From Actinomadura latina NBRC 106108 (GTDB lineage: Bacteria > Actinomycetota > Actinomycetes > Streptosporangiales > Streptosporangiaceae), in assembly GCF_001552195.1 (NCBI RefSeq), contig NZ_BCQS01000012.1, positions 124,001-188,000 of the forward strand: 64,000 nucleotides of DNA, in the 5' to 3' direction. The first letter of the stretch is position 1; each line of letters starts with the position of its first letter. Position numbers and translations under genes: made by a program. Positions 17,556 through 26,317 of this stretch are shown here, piece after piece. The notes beneath the pieces are model-generated. The model did not search any database. It had not been told where the DNA came from and was given only the letters and a program-made list of their open reading frames with translations.

Positions 17556-18424
17556 AGCTTCTCCTCGAAGGTCAGGCCGTAGGCCCCGGCCAGGTCGCGC
17601 AGGGCCGCCAGTTGCTCGCGGTAGTGCGCGGGGGACGACGACGCGAACCTGACGCCGGCGATCGTGGCGCCCGCGTCGCGGAGCCTGGTGAGGGCCGCGC
17701 CCGCGGCCTCGGGGTCGGCCATGGGGTCCAAGGGGCGGGACGGAGCCAGGACCACGTCGAAGCCGGGCGGCACGTCGGCTTCGCTCAGCATCTCGGCGAG
17801 GGTCTTCAGCGGGAGGCCGAACGGGACCCAGCCGTCGGCGGTCAGGGCGCGGCGCAGGGAGCGCCCCGAGCGGCCGCCGATCCACAGCGGGACGTGCTCC
17901 TGGACGGCGTGCGGCTCCACGACCAGCCCCGAGTAGTCGTAGTGCGGGCCGTGGTATTCGGGGAGGCGCCGCCCGAGGGAGGCCCGAAGGGCGGCGAGGG
18001 CGTCGTCGGCGCGCGCGCCGCGGCCGGCGAAGGGGGCGCCGAGCAGGTCGAACTCCTCCTCCAGGCTGCCGACGCCCAGCCCGAGCGTGAGGCGGCCGCC
18101 GCTGACCCGGTCGAGCGTCCCGTACCGCTTGGCGATCGCGAGCGGGTGGTGGTAGCCGAGCACGAGGACCTGCGTGGCCAGCCGGATGCGGGACGTCCGG
18201 GCGGCGAGGTGGCCGAGGGTGGCGAGCGGGTCCCAGTAGACGCCGCCGCGCTGCTCGGCCGCCTCGGCGGGGACGGCGACGTGCTCGCTGCAGGTGAGGT
18301 GGTGGTAGCCGAGCCGGTCGGCCGCCGCGGCGATCGCCGCGATCTCCTCGATCCCCGCGCCGCGCTCCCAGGCGGCGCTGCCGGGCGGCTGCGCCACCAC
18401 CGGCGTGACGATACCGACACGCAT
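17552..18424 (-). CDS. LLM-class F420-dependent oxidoreductase
   Basis: 290 residues. It begins MRVGIVTPVV and shows the luciferase-like TIM-barrel motifs: YHHLTCSEHVAVP, TSRIRLATQVLVLGYHHPLAIAKRYGTLDRVSGGRLTLGLGVGSLEEEF and VPLWIGGRSGRSLRRA. The pattern follows the TIGR03619 F420-dependent branch rather than FMN monooxygenases. It is divergent from the IclR regulator at 18603, which probably controls it. The neighbouring steroid genes suggest an alicyclic ketone or enone substrate, but this is inference. Confidence 0.85.
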   Translation of the reverse strand: MRVGIVTPVVAQPPGSAAWERGAGIEEIAAIAAAADRLGYHHLTCSEHVAVPAEAAEQRGGVYWDPLATLGHLAARTSRIRLATQVLVLGYHHPLAIAKRYGTLDRVSGGRLTLGLGVGSLEEEFDLLGAPFAGRGARADDALAALRASLGRRLPEYHGPHYDYSGLVVEPHAVQEHVPLWIGGRSGRSLRRALTADGWVPFGLPLKTLAEMLSEADVPPGFDVVLAPSRPLDPMADPEAAGAALTRLRDAGATIAGVRFASSSPAHYREQLAALRDLAGAYGLTFEEKL

Positions 18425-18602
18425 CGTTGCTCCCCTCGTTGGCAGGAAAACGTTCTATCACGGTGTCCTGGACGCCCCGCGCACCGGTTCTCGCATCCTA
18501 AACTTCGCTGACCTGGACTTACGTCCCCTCTTCACAGAAGACCAAGCGGTTGCTACATTCCAGGTAACAAGAATTCATTTCAGTCGGGTTCTGGGAGGTG
18601 CG

Positions 18603-19532
18603 ATGACCGAGGCGATGATGCGCGGAGCAGCGCCGGAGGCCATGACGGCGGATGCGCTGCGAGCGGCCCGGCGGGAGTCGCCGCCGTCGATGATCGAGCG
18701 GATGACGCTCATCCTGGACGCCTTCAACGGGCCGACGGCCCGGCTGACGCTGGAGGACGTCGCGCGCCGCACGCGGCTGCCGCGCTCGACCGCGCACCGG
18801 ATCCTGGACCAGCTGGTCAAGCAGCGCTGGCTCGCGCACCACTCGTTCGGCTACGGCCTCGGCCAGCGCGCCCTCGGCCTCGGCGGCCAGGACGGCGGGC
18901 ACGGCAAGATCCGCGAGGCGGCGGCCCCGCTGCTGCACGAGCTGCAGGTCACCACCGGGCTCGTCGCGCACCTCGCCGTGCTGGACGGCGCCGAGGTCCT
19001 CTACCTGGACAAGCTCGGCGGGCGGCTCGCCACCTCCGTGCCGTCGCGGGTCGGCGGCCGCGCCCCGGCGCACTGCACGGCGCTCGGCAAGGCGATGCTG
19101 GCGTGGCTGGAGCCGGAGCAGGTGGACGCGCTGCTCGGCGAGAACATCAGCCGGTTCACCAGCCGCACCATCGGCGAGCTGGGCACCCTGCACCAGGAAC
19201 TGCACCGCATCCGGCAGCGCCGCGGCCTGGCGTTCGAGCGCGGCGAGTCGTTCGCCGGCATCGCCTGCGTCGCGGCGGCGATCCGCGGCGACGAGGGCCC
19301 GGTCGCGGGCATCTCCCTGGCCGGCGACATCCGGACACCGCTGGAGAACGTCGCGCCGCTGGTGGTCACCGCGGCCCGCGAGACCGCGCAGATCCTCTTC
19401 CCCGGCTCGGCGGCCGGGACCGCGCGCCCGCGTGCCCGCCGCGGCGTCCACCGGGCGGGCGAGGAGTCGACATGGTCGCCGGAGACGATGAACCGGCTGC
19501 TCGCCGTGGACGGACGCGGCACCTGGATGTGA
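18603..19532 (+). CDS. IclR-family transcriptional regulator
   Basis: 309 residues; GGGAGG (18593-18598) precedes the ATG. The winged helix-turn-helix spans roughly residues 30-85 (MTLILDAFNG...LTLEDVARRTRLPRSTAHRILDQLVKQRWL). The effector-binding GAF-like domain follows, with APAHCTALGKAMLAWL and GIACVAAAIRGDEGPVAGISLAG. A 45-residue Arg-rich tail extends past the usual end. IclR proteins often control divergent aromatic or steroid catabolism genes. The 178-bp intergenic space to the LLM gene and the nearby palindromes in steroid promoters make it a candidate local regulator. Confidence 0.9.
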   Translation: MTEAMMRGAAPEAMTADALRAARRESPPSMIERMTLILDAFNGPTARLTLEDVARRTRLPRSTAHRILDQLVKQRWLAHHSFGYGLGQRALGLGGQDGGHGKIREAAAPLLHELQVTTGLVAHLAVLDGAEVLYLDKLGGRLATSVPSRVGGRAPAHCTALGKAMLAWLEPEQVDALLGENISRFTSRTIGELGTLHQELHRIRQRRGLAFERGESFAGIACVAAAIRGDEGPVAGISLAGDIRTPLENVAPLVVTAARETAQILFPGSAAGTARPRARRGVHRAGEESTWSPETMNRLLAVDGRGTWM

Positions 19533-19558
19533 GGCCGCACCCGCGCGGGGGCGGGGCG

Positions 19559-20173
19559 TCAGCCCCAGCCCCACCGGTCCCCGAGCCCCCACGGGTCGGG
19601 GGCGATCGGCGCGTCGGGCTCGCCCACGCCGAACCGGCTGCGGAAGAACACCATCGGACGCCGCCACACGCCGTTCCGGTTGTCGTGCCGCTCCACGTCC
19701 AGGACCCGCCCGATCACCACCTCGTGGTCGCCGGCCTCGTGCACGCCGTGGACGACGGCGTGCACGGCGAGCAGGACGTCCGGCAGCCTGGGGGTGCCCC
19801 ACTCGGACACGTCCCAGTCCAGGCCCTCGAACTTCGTGCCCCGGCTGGAGCCGAAGCGCTCGCACAGCTCCCGCTGCTCCTCGCCGAGCACGTTGACGCA
19901 GAACCGCCCCGCCGTGCGGATCCGCGGCCACGACCGGCCGCGCTTGTCCGCGCAGAACAGGATCAGCGGCGGCTCCAGCGACACCGACGCGAACGACTGG
20001 CAGGCGAAGCCGACCGGCTCGCCGCCGTCGAGGGCGGTGACCACGGTGACCCCGGTGGCGAACTCCGCCATCGCCTTCCGGAACTCCACGGGGTCGGGCG
20101 CGGCGGCGTCGGACGCGGCGGCGCCGGACGGTGTGCGGCCGGTGTCTGCGGTGAGCGCTGGCTCGGCTGGCAT
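19559..20173 (-). CDS. hsaB: Flavin reductase of 3-HSA monooxygenase (HsaB-like)
   Basis: 204 residues. After an Ala/Pro-rich N-terminus the flavin reductase fold shows FATGVTVVTALDGGEPVGFACQ, FASVSLEPPLILFCADK, SGRFCVNVL-type AGRFCVNVLGEEQ and AGDHEVVIGRVLDVE, which line up well with mycobacterial HsaB. HsaB reduces FMN for the oxygenase HsaA, which hydroxylates 3-HSA to the catechol 3,4-DHSA. It lies across a 320-bp divergent promoter from hsaD. It is the only such reductase in the window, so it may serve both HsaA-like oxygenases. Confidence 0.85.
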   Translation of the reverse strand: MPAEPALTADTGRTPSGAAASDAAAPDPVEFRKAMAEFATGVTVVTALDGGEPVGFACQSFASVSLEPPLILFCADKRGRSWPRIRTAGRFCVNVLGEEQRELCERFGSSRGTKFEGLDWDVSEWGTPRLPDVLLAVHAVVHGVHEAGDHEVVIGRVLDVERHDNRNGVWRRPMVFFRSRFGVGEPDAPIAPDPWGLGDRWGWG

Positions 20174-20249
20174 CTGTTCACCTCGGGGCTGGGTGCGGGA
20201 CGCGGTGGTCGACGTCCAGGTTCAACAACAACATCTCCGACAACAATGC

Positions 20250-20275
20250 CCAATAAGCGGCAAGGTCCAATAAGC
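20250..20275. repeat. 9-bp direct repeat CCAATAAGC, 17-bp period
   Basis: CCAATAAGC occurs at 20250-20258 and 20267-20275, within 102 bp of the hsaB start codon. Direct repeats of this size in a promoter can bind an activator or response regulator. No protein is assigned. Confidence 0.5.
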
Positions 20276-20353
20276 AGGGTGGGCGCGTCGCCGGTCAAGT
20301 GGCCGGTGAGCCTGAAACGTAGGCATGCCCCCGCGGGCCGGCGCGTACCGATC

Positions 20354-20364
20354 CCGTTGAGTGG
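20354..20364 (+). promoter_or_regulatory. Candidate shared operator CCGTTGAGTGG
   Basis: One of five copies of a CCGCTnAGYGG-like half-palindromic element found in the divergent promoters of the steroid genes here. It is 130 bp upstream of hsaD and 180 bp upstream of hsaB. The binding protein is unknown; IclR (18603) or the TetR at 59979 are candidates. Confidence 0.4.
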
Positions 20365-20493
20365 AAGCGCGTGCCGAACCGGCCCCGGGAGGCCCCGGCG
20401 AGACCCGCGTCCCGCTGATCGGGATCCATCGGGTTACCTTGCCCCGACCGGAATTACGTTCCCGTCAAGCCACCGTCGAAGGACTGGGAGATC

Positions 20494-21363
20494 ATGCCTG
20501 CGGAGCTGACCTACGAGTCGACGTTGCGCGAGCTCGCCACCGACCGGGGCGTCCTGCGCTACCACGAGGCAGGAGAGGGCCCGCCCCTGCTGATGCTGCA
20601 CGGGTCCGGCCCCGGCGTGACCGGCTGGCGGAACTACCGCGGCAACCTCGCCCGGTTCGCCGAGCGCTTCCGGTGCCTGGTCCTGGAGTTCCCCGGGTTC
20701 GGGGTCAGCGACCCGACGGACGAGCACCCCATGATGGCGGCCGGCGGCGCCGTGATCCGCTTCCTGGACGGCCTGAACCTCGACCGGGTCGACGTGATCG
20801 GCAACTCGATGGGCGGCATCATCGCCACCCAGGTCGCGCTCGGGCACCCCGACCGCATCGGCCGCCTGGTCACGATCGGCGGCATCGGCCGGAACGTCTT
20901 CAGCCCCGCGCCCGGCGAGGGCATCAAGCTGCTGGCGGAGTTCACCGACGACCCGACCCGCGAGGGCCTGGTCCGGTGGCTGAACTCGATGGTCTACAAC
21001 CCGAAGGTCGTGACGGAGGAGCTGATCGAGGAGCGCTGGCAGCAGGCCACCGACCCCGACACGCTCGCCGCCGCCCGCCGCATGTACGGGTCGAAGGCGA
21101 TGGCGGCCCGCGCGAAGGCGATGGCCGCGTCCGACGAGCCGCCCTACTGGGCGATGCTCCACAAGCTCAAGGCCAAGACCCTCATCACGTGGGGACGGGA
21201 CGACCGCGTCAGCCCCGTCGACATGGCGCTGATCCCGATGCGGACGATCCCGGACGTCCAGGTCGACATCTTCCCGAACTGCGGGCACTGGGTGATGATC
21301 GAACAGAAGGCCGCCTGGGAGAGCGCCGTCCTCGCCTTCCTGACCACCGAGGAGCAGGGATGA
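20494..21363 (+). CDS. hsaD: Meta-cleavage product hydrolase (HsaD-like)
   Basis: 289 residues of alpha/beta hydrolase. The oxyanion loop is HGSGPG (36-41), the nucleophile is Ser105 in GNSMGG, the acid is Asp in WGRDDRVSP near 236, and the base is His in CGHW near 264. The N-terminal ELTYEST and the MVYNPKVVTEELIEERW region resemble mycobacterial HsaD. HsaD cleaves the C-C bond of 4,9-DSHA to give 2-hydroxyhexadienoate and DOHNAA. It starts an operon whose genes overlap by 4 nt. Usually hsaD sits with hsaA and hsaC; here hsaC is the first gene of a separate operon. Confidence 0.88.
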   Translation: MPAELTYESTLRELATDRGVLRYHEAGEGPPLLMLHGSGPGVTGWRNYRGNLARFAERFRCLVLEFPGFGVSDPTDEHPMMAAGGAVIRFLDGLNLDRVDVIGNSMGGIIATQVALGHPDRIGRLVTIGGIGRNVFSPAPGEGIKLLAEFTDDPTREGLVRWLNSMVYNPKVVTEELIEERWQQATDPDTLAAARRMYGSKAMAARAKAMAASDEPPYWAMLHKLKAKTLITWGRDDRVSPVDMALIPMRTIPDVQVDIFPNCGHWVMIEQKAAWESAVLAFLTTEEQG

Positions 21364-23033
21364 GCGACGCCGCCCCGGAATGGGACCACGAGTACGACCT
21401 CGTCATCGTCGGCAGCGGCGGCGGCGGCATGGCGGCCGGGCTGACCGCGCACGACGCCGGCATGTCCGCCCTGATCGTCGAGAAGGGCAAGCGGTTCGGC
21501 GGCTCCACCGCCGTCTCCGGCGGCGGCATCTGGATCCCGAACAACCCGACGCTGAAGGCGCGCGGCCACGACGACAGCCGCGAGTCGATCCGCCGGTACC
21601 TCGACCGGCTGACCGAGGGCCGCGTCCCGGCGGCGCGCCTGGACGCGTTCGTCGACAACGGCCCCGCCGCGATGGAGCTCATCGGCAAGAGCAAGTGGAT
21701 GCAGTTCTTCTGGACGAAGGGCTACGCCGACTACCACCCCGAGTACGAGGGCGGCCGTCCGCTCGGCCGGTCCATCGAGGCCAAGCCGTTCGACACCCGC
21801 AAGCTCGGCGAGGACGAGAAGTTCCAGCGGCCCAACAGCATGAAGGGCCCGCTCGGCCTGTGGATCACCGCGAAGGACTACCACGACCTCGCGATGGCCA
21901 AGCGCACCTGGGCGGGCCGGCGCGCGTCGCTGGTCGCGGCGTGGCGCGTGTCGTCCAACATGGTCCGCCGCCGCCACATGGCGACGGGCGGCCGCGCGCT
22001 CGCCGCCCGGCTGCGGATGGCGCTGAAGGACGCCGGCGTCCCGCTCTGGCTGAAGACGACCATGACCGAGCTGGTCACCGACGAGGACGGCCGCGTCACC
22101 GGGATCGTCGCGAAGCGCGACGGCGAGACGGTGCGGATCCGCGGCCGCAAGGGCGTCCTGCTCGCGACGGGCGGTTTCGACCACAACCAGGAGATGCGCG
22201 ACACGTACTTGCCGAAGGGCGGCCAGGAGGACTTCGCGATGGGCGCCCGCGAGCTCACCGGCGACGGCATTCGCGCCGGTGAGAGCCTCGGCGCCGCGCT
22301 CGACCTGATGGACGACGCCTGGTGGATGCCGGCCGTCCGGCACCCGGCGGGCGCGGTCATCCCGCTGCTGTCGGAGCGGTGCATCCCGCGGTCGGTGATC
22401 GTGTCGCAGGACGGCAAGCGGTTCACCAACGAGTCGGCCCCCTACGTCAACTTCGTCCACGACCAGCTCGAAGGCGGCCACGTCCCGTGCTGGTTCGTGA
22501 TGGACGCGAAGGCACGCGCCCGCTACCCGTTCGCGCAGATCCTGCCGGGCGCGCCGATCCCGAAGGCGTTCTACGACGCGGGCATCGCGTTCAAGGCGGA
22601 CTCGCTCGCCGAACTGGCCGGGAAGATCGATGTACCGGCGGCGGCGCTGAGCGAGACCGTCCAGACGTTCAACGGGTACGCCCGCGCGGGCAAGGACCCC
22701 GAGTTCGGCCGCGGCGACTCCGCCTACGACCGCTACTACGGCGACCCCAACCTGGAGAACCCGAACCTGGACGTCATCGAGGGCGGCCCGTACTACGCGT
22801 TCCGGATGGAGGTCGGCGACCTCGGCACCAAGGGCGGCCTGGTCTCGGACGAGCACGCCCGCGTCCTGCGCGAGGACGGCACGGTCATCGACGGCCTGTA
22901 CGTGACGGGCAACTCGTCGTCCTCGGTGATGGGCAACGAGTACGCGGGGCCGGGCGCGACGATCGGCCCGTCCATCGTGTTCGGCTACATCGCGGCGCGG
23001 CACGCCGCTGGGAAGGCCGCGGAACGGTCATGA
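21360..23033 (+). CDS. kstD: 3-Ketosteroid delta1-dehydrogenase (KstD-like)
   Basis: 557 residues. The FAD dinucleotide-binding site GSGGGGMAAG starts at residue 18, with IVEKGKRFGGSTAVSGGGIWIPNN following. Residues that match the characterised KstD active site are Tyr in ESAPYVNF near 361 and the Tyr-x3-Gly of NEYAGPGATIG near 528, where the second Tyr and the Gly polarise the C3 ketone. GGFDHNQEMR is also typical. The reaction is trans-axial 1,2-dehydrogenation of a 3-ketosteroid ring A. The gene overlaps both neighbours by 4 nt and is followed by kshB, as expected for ring B opening. Confidence 0.88.
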   Translation: MSDAAPEWDHEYDLVIVGSGGGGMAAGLTAHDAGMSALIVEKGKRFGGSTAVSGGGIWIPNNPTLKARGHDDSRESIRRYLDRLTEGRVPAARLDAFVDNGPAAMELIGKSKWMQFFWTKGYADYHPEYEGGRPLGRSIEAKPFDTRKLGEDEKFQRPNSMKGPLGLWITAKDYHDLAMAKRTWAGRRASLVAAWRVSSNMVRRRHMATGGRALAARLRMALKDAGVPLWLKTTMTELVTDEDGRVTGIVAKRDGETVRIRGRKGVLLATGGFDHNQEMRDTYLPKGGQEDFAMGARELTGDGIRAGESLGAALDLMDDAWWMPAVRHPAGAVIPLLSERCIPRSVIVSQDGKRFTNESAPYVNFVHDQLEGGHVPCWFVMDAKARARYPFAQILPGAPIPKAFYDAGIAFKADSLAELAGKIDVPAAALSETVQTFNGYARAGKDPEFGRGDSAYDRYYGDPNLENPNLDVIEGGPYYAFRMEVGDLGTKGGLVSDEHARVLREDGTVIDGLYVTGNSSSSVMGNEYAGPGATIGPSIVFGYIAARHAAGKAAERS

Positions 23034-24043
23034 CGGCTCTGAAGGCGCGGGTGGTGGAGGTCGTCCAGGAGACGGCCGACGCGCACTCGCTCGTCCTCGA
23101 ACCCGCCGAGGGGGACCGGGACCGGTTCGGCTACCGGCCCGGCCAGTTCCTCACGGTCCGGGTCCCGGCCGGGGACGGCTGGGCGGCGCGCTGCTACTCG
23201 CTGTGCAGCTCCCCGCTCACCGACGACCGGCTGAAGGTCACGGTCAAGCGGGTCGCGGGCGGTCTCGGGTCCAACTGGATCTGCGACAACGTCACGGCCG
23301 GCGACACGCTGGAGGTGCTCCGCCCGGCGGGCACGTTCACGCCGTCCTCCCTGGACGAGGACCTGCTGCTCGTCGCGGGCGGCAGCGGCATCACCCCGGT
23401 GATGTCGATCCTGAAGTCGTGCCTGGCGGGCGGGAGCGGCAAGGTGGCGCTGCTCTACGCGAACCGGGACGAACGGTCGGTCATCTTCGCGGCCGAGCTG
23501 CGGGCGCTGACCGAGGCGCACCCCGGACGGCTCACGGTCGTCCACATCCTGGAGTCGGTGCAGGGGCTGCCGACGCCCGCCGTCCTGCGGTCCCTGGCCG
23601 GACCGTACACCGGTCGGCAGGCGTTCGTGTGCGGGCCGGAGATCTTCATGGACCTGGCCACCGCCACGTTCACCGATCTCGGCATGCGCGTCCACGTCGA
23701 GCGCTTCTTCTCGCTGGAGGGCGACCCGTTCGAGGAGCCCGAGGAGGCCCCCGCGGACACCGGGGACGCCGGCGAGATCGAGGTCGAGATGGACGGCGAG
23801 ACGCGCACCGTCCCGTGGCCCAAGTCCGAGCGGCTCCTCGACGCGCTGCTGCGCGCCGGCGTCGACGCCCCGTTCTCCTGCCGGGAGGGCAACTGCTCGG
23901 CCTGCGCCTGCGTGAAGCTGGAGGGCGAGGTCACTCTCGACGCCAACTCGGTCCTCGACGAGCAGGATCTCGCCGACGGCCTCATCCTCGCCTGTCAGGC
24001 GAGGCCGGTCACCGACCGGCTGAAGATCACCTACGACGGCTGA
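23030..24043 (+). CDS. kshB: 3-Ketosteroid 9alpha-hydroxylase reductase (KshB)
   Basis: 337 residues. The FAD domain has YRPGQFLTVRVP and RCYSLCSSP, the NAD domain has LLLVAGGSGITPVMSILKS and FVCGPEIFMD, and the C-terminal plant-type [2Fe-2S] domain has CREGNCSACAC with a fourth Cys in LACQARP near residue 322. The order FAD-NAD-2Fe2S and the sequence closely follow mycobacterial KshB. It supplies electrons to the Rieske oxygenase KshA, encoded 30 kb away at 53932. The acidic linker between the NAD and ferredoxin domains (EEPEEAPADTGDAGE) is normal for the family. Confidence 0.9.
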   Translation: MTALKARVVEVVQETADAHSLVLEPAEGDRDRFGYRPGQFLTVRVPAGDGWAARCYSLCSSPLTDDRLKVTVKRVAGGLGSNWICDNVTAGDTLEVLRPAGTFTPSSLDEDLLLVAGGSGITPVMSILKSCLAGGSGKVALLYANRDERSVIFAAELRALTEAHPGRLTVVHILESVQGLPTPAVLRSLAGPYTGRQAFVCGPEIFMDLATATFTDLGMRVHVERFFSLEGDPFEEPEEAPADTGDAGEIEVEMDGETRTVPWPKSERLLDALLRAGVDAPFSCREGNCSACACVKLEGEVTLDANSVLDEQDLADGLILACQARPVTDRLKITYDG

Positions 24044-24065
24044 AACACATCACGGGAGACAGGCG

Positions 24066-25250
24066 ATGGCGAACCGCGTGCTTGACACGATCATGGAGAG
24101 GGCGGAGCAGATCCGCGAGCTCGGCCCGGCCAACGAGGCCCTCGGCCGGCTGGACGACAAGGCGGCGTCGATCCTGCGGGAGGCCGGCGCGATCCGGCTG
24201 CTCCAGCCGAAGGAGTACGGCGGCCTCGAGGTCCACCCCCGCGAGTTCGCCGAGACCGTGATGGGCGTCGCCTCCCTGGACGGCTCCACCGGCTGGATCG
24301 CCGGCATCGTCGGCGTCCACCCGTGGGAGATGGCCTACGCCGACCCGAAGGTCCGCGAGGAGATCTGGGGCGAGGACCCCGACACGTGGATCGCGTCCCC
24401 GTACGCGCCGATGGGCATCGCCCGCCCGGTCGACGGCGGCTACGTCTTCAACGGCCGCTGGCAGTTCTCCTCCGGCACCGACCACTGCGACTGGATCTTC
24501 CTCGGCGGGATGCTCGGCGACGACGAGGGCAAGATGGCGATGCCGCCGCGGTCGCTGCACCTCATCCTGCCCCGCTCCGACTACGAGATCGTCGAGGACT
24601 CGTGGGACGTCGCCGGGCTCAGGGGCACCGGCAGCAAGGACATCATCGTCAAGGACGCCTTCGTCCCGGCCTACCGCACCCTGGAGTACACCAAGGTCGT
24701 GGACGGCTCCGCGCCGCGCGAGGCCGGGCTGACCAACCCGTCCTACCTGATGCCGTTCTCCTGCGTGTTCCCGCTCGGCATCACCTCCGCGGTGATCGGC
24801 ATCGCCGAGGGCGCGCTGCACCACCACCTGGCCTACCAGCGCAACCGCGTCCAGATCACCGGCACCAAGATCAAGGACGACCCGTACGTGCTGTACGCGA
24901 TCAGCGAGGCCGCCGAGGAGATCAAGGCGTCCCGGACCGCGCTGCTCGACAACTGCTCGCGCATGTACGACATGGTCGCCGCCGGGCACGTCCCGACGTT
25001 CGCCGAACGCGCCGCCGGCCGCCGCACCCAGGTGCGCGCCGCGTGGCGGGCGGTGCAGGCGATGAACGAGATCGTGGTCCGGTCGGGCGGCAACGCGATG
25101 CGGAACGACAACCCCATCCAGCGCTTCTGGCGCGACGCCCACGTCGGCCTGGCCCACGCGATCCACGTGCCCGGCTCGGTCTACCACGTGAGCGCCCTGA
25201 CAGACCTGGACATAGAGCCCCCCCAGGGCCCGATGCGCTCCATGATCTGA
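24066..25250 (+). CDS. HsaA-like flavin-dependent monooxygenase (first paralogue)
   Basis: 394 residues of the acyl-CoA dehydrogenase fold, group D flavin monooxygenase branch. Motifs are LQPKEYGGLEVHPREF, LDGSTGWIAGIVGVHPWEMA, FSSGTDHCDWIFLGG, DVAGLRGTGSKDIIVKDAFVP and NPIQRFWRDAHVGLAHA. Members take FMNH2 from an HsaB-type reductase and hydroxylate a phenol ortho to the OH. It closes the hsaD-kstD-kshB operon. The product of 55241 is closer to mycobacterial HsaA in its LRARARRDQVRGT region, so this copy may act on a modified substrate such as a 7- or 12-oxygenated seco-steroid (inference). Confidence 0.85.
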   Translation: MANRVLDTIMERAEQIRELGPANEALGRLDDKAASILREAGAIRLLQPKEYGGLEVHPREFAETVMGVASLDGSTGWIAGIVGVHPWEMAYADPKVREEIWGEDPDTWIASPYAPMGIARPVDGGYVFNGRWQFSSGTDHCDWIFLGGMLGDDEGKMAMPPRSLHLILPRSDYEIVEDSWDVAGLRGTGSKDIIVKDAFVPAYRTLEYTKVVDGSAPREAGLTNPSYLMPFSCVFPLGITSAVIGIAEGALHHHLAYQRNRVQITGTKIKDDPYVLYAISEAAEEIKASRTALLDNCSRMYDMVAAGHVPTFAERAAGRRTQVRAAWRAVQAMNEIVVRSGGNAMRNDNPIQRFWRDAHVGLAHAIHVPGSVYHVSALTDLDIEPPQGPMRSMI

Positions 25251-25266
25251 CCGGCGAGCCTCGTTC

Positions 25267-25320
25267 ACCTGCGGCGTGTTGTCGTTAAGAGCGCCCTCTT
25301 AACGACAACACGCCGCAGGT
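25267..25320. terminator. Bidirectional terminator: perfect 25-bp inverted repeat
   Basis: Arms 25267-25291 and 25296-25320 are exact reverse complements around a 4-nt CGCC loop. The arms begin ACCTGCGGCGTG and end CGTTAAGAG. The repeat lies between the converging stops at 25250 and 25338. Long perfect hairpins without a U-run are the usual terminators in GC-rich actinobacteria. Confidence 0.85.
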
Positions 25321-25337
25321 CAACGGAGCAGGGACCG

Positions 25338-26174
25338 TCAATGGAGCAGGGACAGGTCTTCGACGAGTTTGGGCGTCCAGATCACCCTGCCGAGGAAGCC
25401 CTCGGCCTCCGGGTTCGTGACAAGCCAGACGACGGCGGCGCCCGGAGCCTCCTCGGGCGTCGCCTCGAAGCCCTTGTCCTTGAGGGAGTCGAGACCGCCG
25501 CGCGCGGCGCCCGCCTCCGTGACCACGAAACCGGGGTCGAGGTTGAACGCGCGGACGCCGCGCTCCCGGTACTCGGCGTTGATCGCGCCGGCGAGCCGCC
25601 CGAACGCCGCCTTGGACGCCGAGTACGCCACCCCCCAGCCGCCCTCGCCGGGCGGTCCGGGCGGGTCGCTGGTCGCCGACCCAGAGCACAGGTTCACGAT
25701 CGTCCCGCCGCCCTGGCCGAGCATCGCCGGGAGGACGGCCTGGAGCAGGACGATCTGGTGCAGATAGTTGCCGGTGACGGTCTGCTCGGCGACGTCGACG
25801 TCCAGGTCGAGGAACCGCTCGTGGGTGCCCGCGATGTGCGCGACCGCGTTGTTGACCAGGACGTCGATGCGGCCCCAGGCGTCCAGCACGGCCCGCGCGG
25901 CGGCCCGGACGCTCGCCCGGTCCAGCAGGTCCATCCGGACGGGCAGCGCCCGCGCGCCGAGCGCCTCGATCTCCGCCGTCGTCCGCGCCAGGCTGCCGGG
26001 GACGGGGATGGCGCCGCCCGTGCCGTGCCGCGGCGGTATCCGGCCCTCGCCCTCTTCGACGGTCCGCGCGGTGAACGCGACGTCGTGCCCGGCGGCGGCC
26101 AGCGCGAGCGCCGTCCGCCGGCCGATTCCCCGGCTCGCCCCGGTCACCAGCGCGACCGGTCTCGTTGCTGTCAT
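25338..26174 (-). CDS. Short-chain dehydrogenase/reductase
   Basis: 278 residues with cofactor motif TGASRGIG, structural NNAV, catalytic Ser in NLCSGSAT and YSASK. A 20-residue insertion (VEEGEGRIPPRHGTGGAIPVPGS) after beta2 is typical of SDRs annotated as steroid or alcohol dehydrogenases in actinobacteria. The substrate is not evident. It is divergent from hsaC with a CCGCTGAGTGA element between them, so it likely belongs to the steroid regulon. Confidence 0.82.
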   Translation of the reverse strand: MTATRPVALVTGASRGIGRRTALALAAAGHDVAFTARTVEEGEGRIPPRHGTGGAIPVPGSLARTTAEIEALGARALPVRMDLLDRASVRAAARAVLDAWGRIDVLVNNAVAHIAGTHERFLDLDVDVAEQTVTGNYLHQIVLLQAVLPAMLGQGGGTIVNLCSGSATSDPPGPPGEGGWGVAYSASKAAFGRLAGAINAEYRERGVRAFNLDPGFVVTEAGAARGGLDSLKDKGFEATPEEAPGAAVVWLVTNPEAEGFLGRVIWTPKLVEDLSLLH

Positions 26175-26220
26175 CCCACGATCCTCGCCGGTCGTCCGGC
26201 CGGGGCCGCCGCGCGACTCT

Positions 26221-26231
26221 CACTCAGCGGG
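26221..26231 (-). promoter_or_regulatory. Candidate shared operator CCGCTGAGTG(A)
   Basis: On the minus strand this reads CCCGCTGAGTG, followed by A. It is about 50 bp upstream of the SDR start and 90 bp upstream of hsaC. It belongs to the same family as 20354, 59876, 63250 and 63290. Confidence 0.4.
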
Positions 26232-26317
26232 AAGGTCCGGGCGGCCGACCACGCGGTTTGGCAGGTTGAGCATGGACCGCCGCTGCGCGGGCCGCGAAAT
26301 CGAAGGGATCCAGGACA

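Larger units (their letters stand above)
20174..20493. other. hsaB/hsaD divergent intergenic region
   Basis: 320 bp without a gene. It contains an A-rich stretch unlike the surroundings (20218-20280), the direct repeat annotated separately, a CCGTTGAGTGG element at 20354-20364 and an imperfect inverted repeat GGAATTACGTTCC at 20451-20463, 30 bp before the hsaD start. The last could be an operator for hsaD. Confidence 0.6.
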
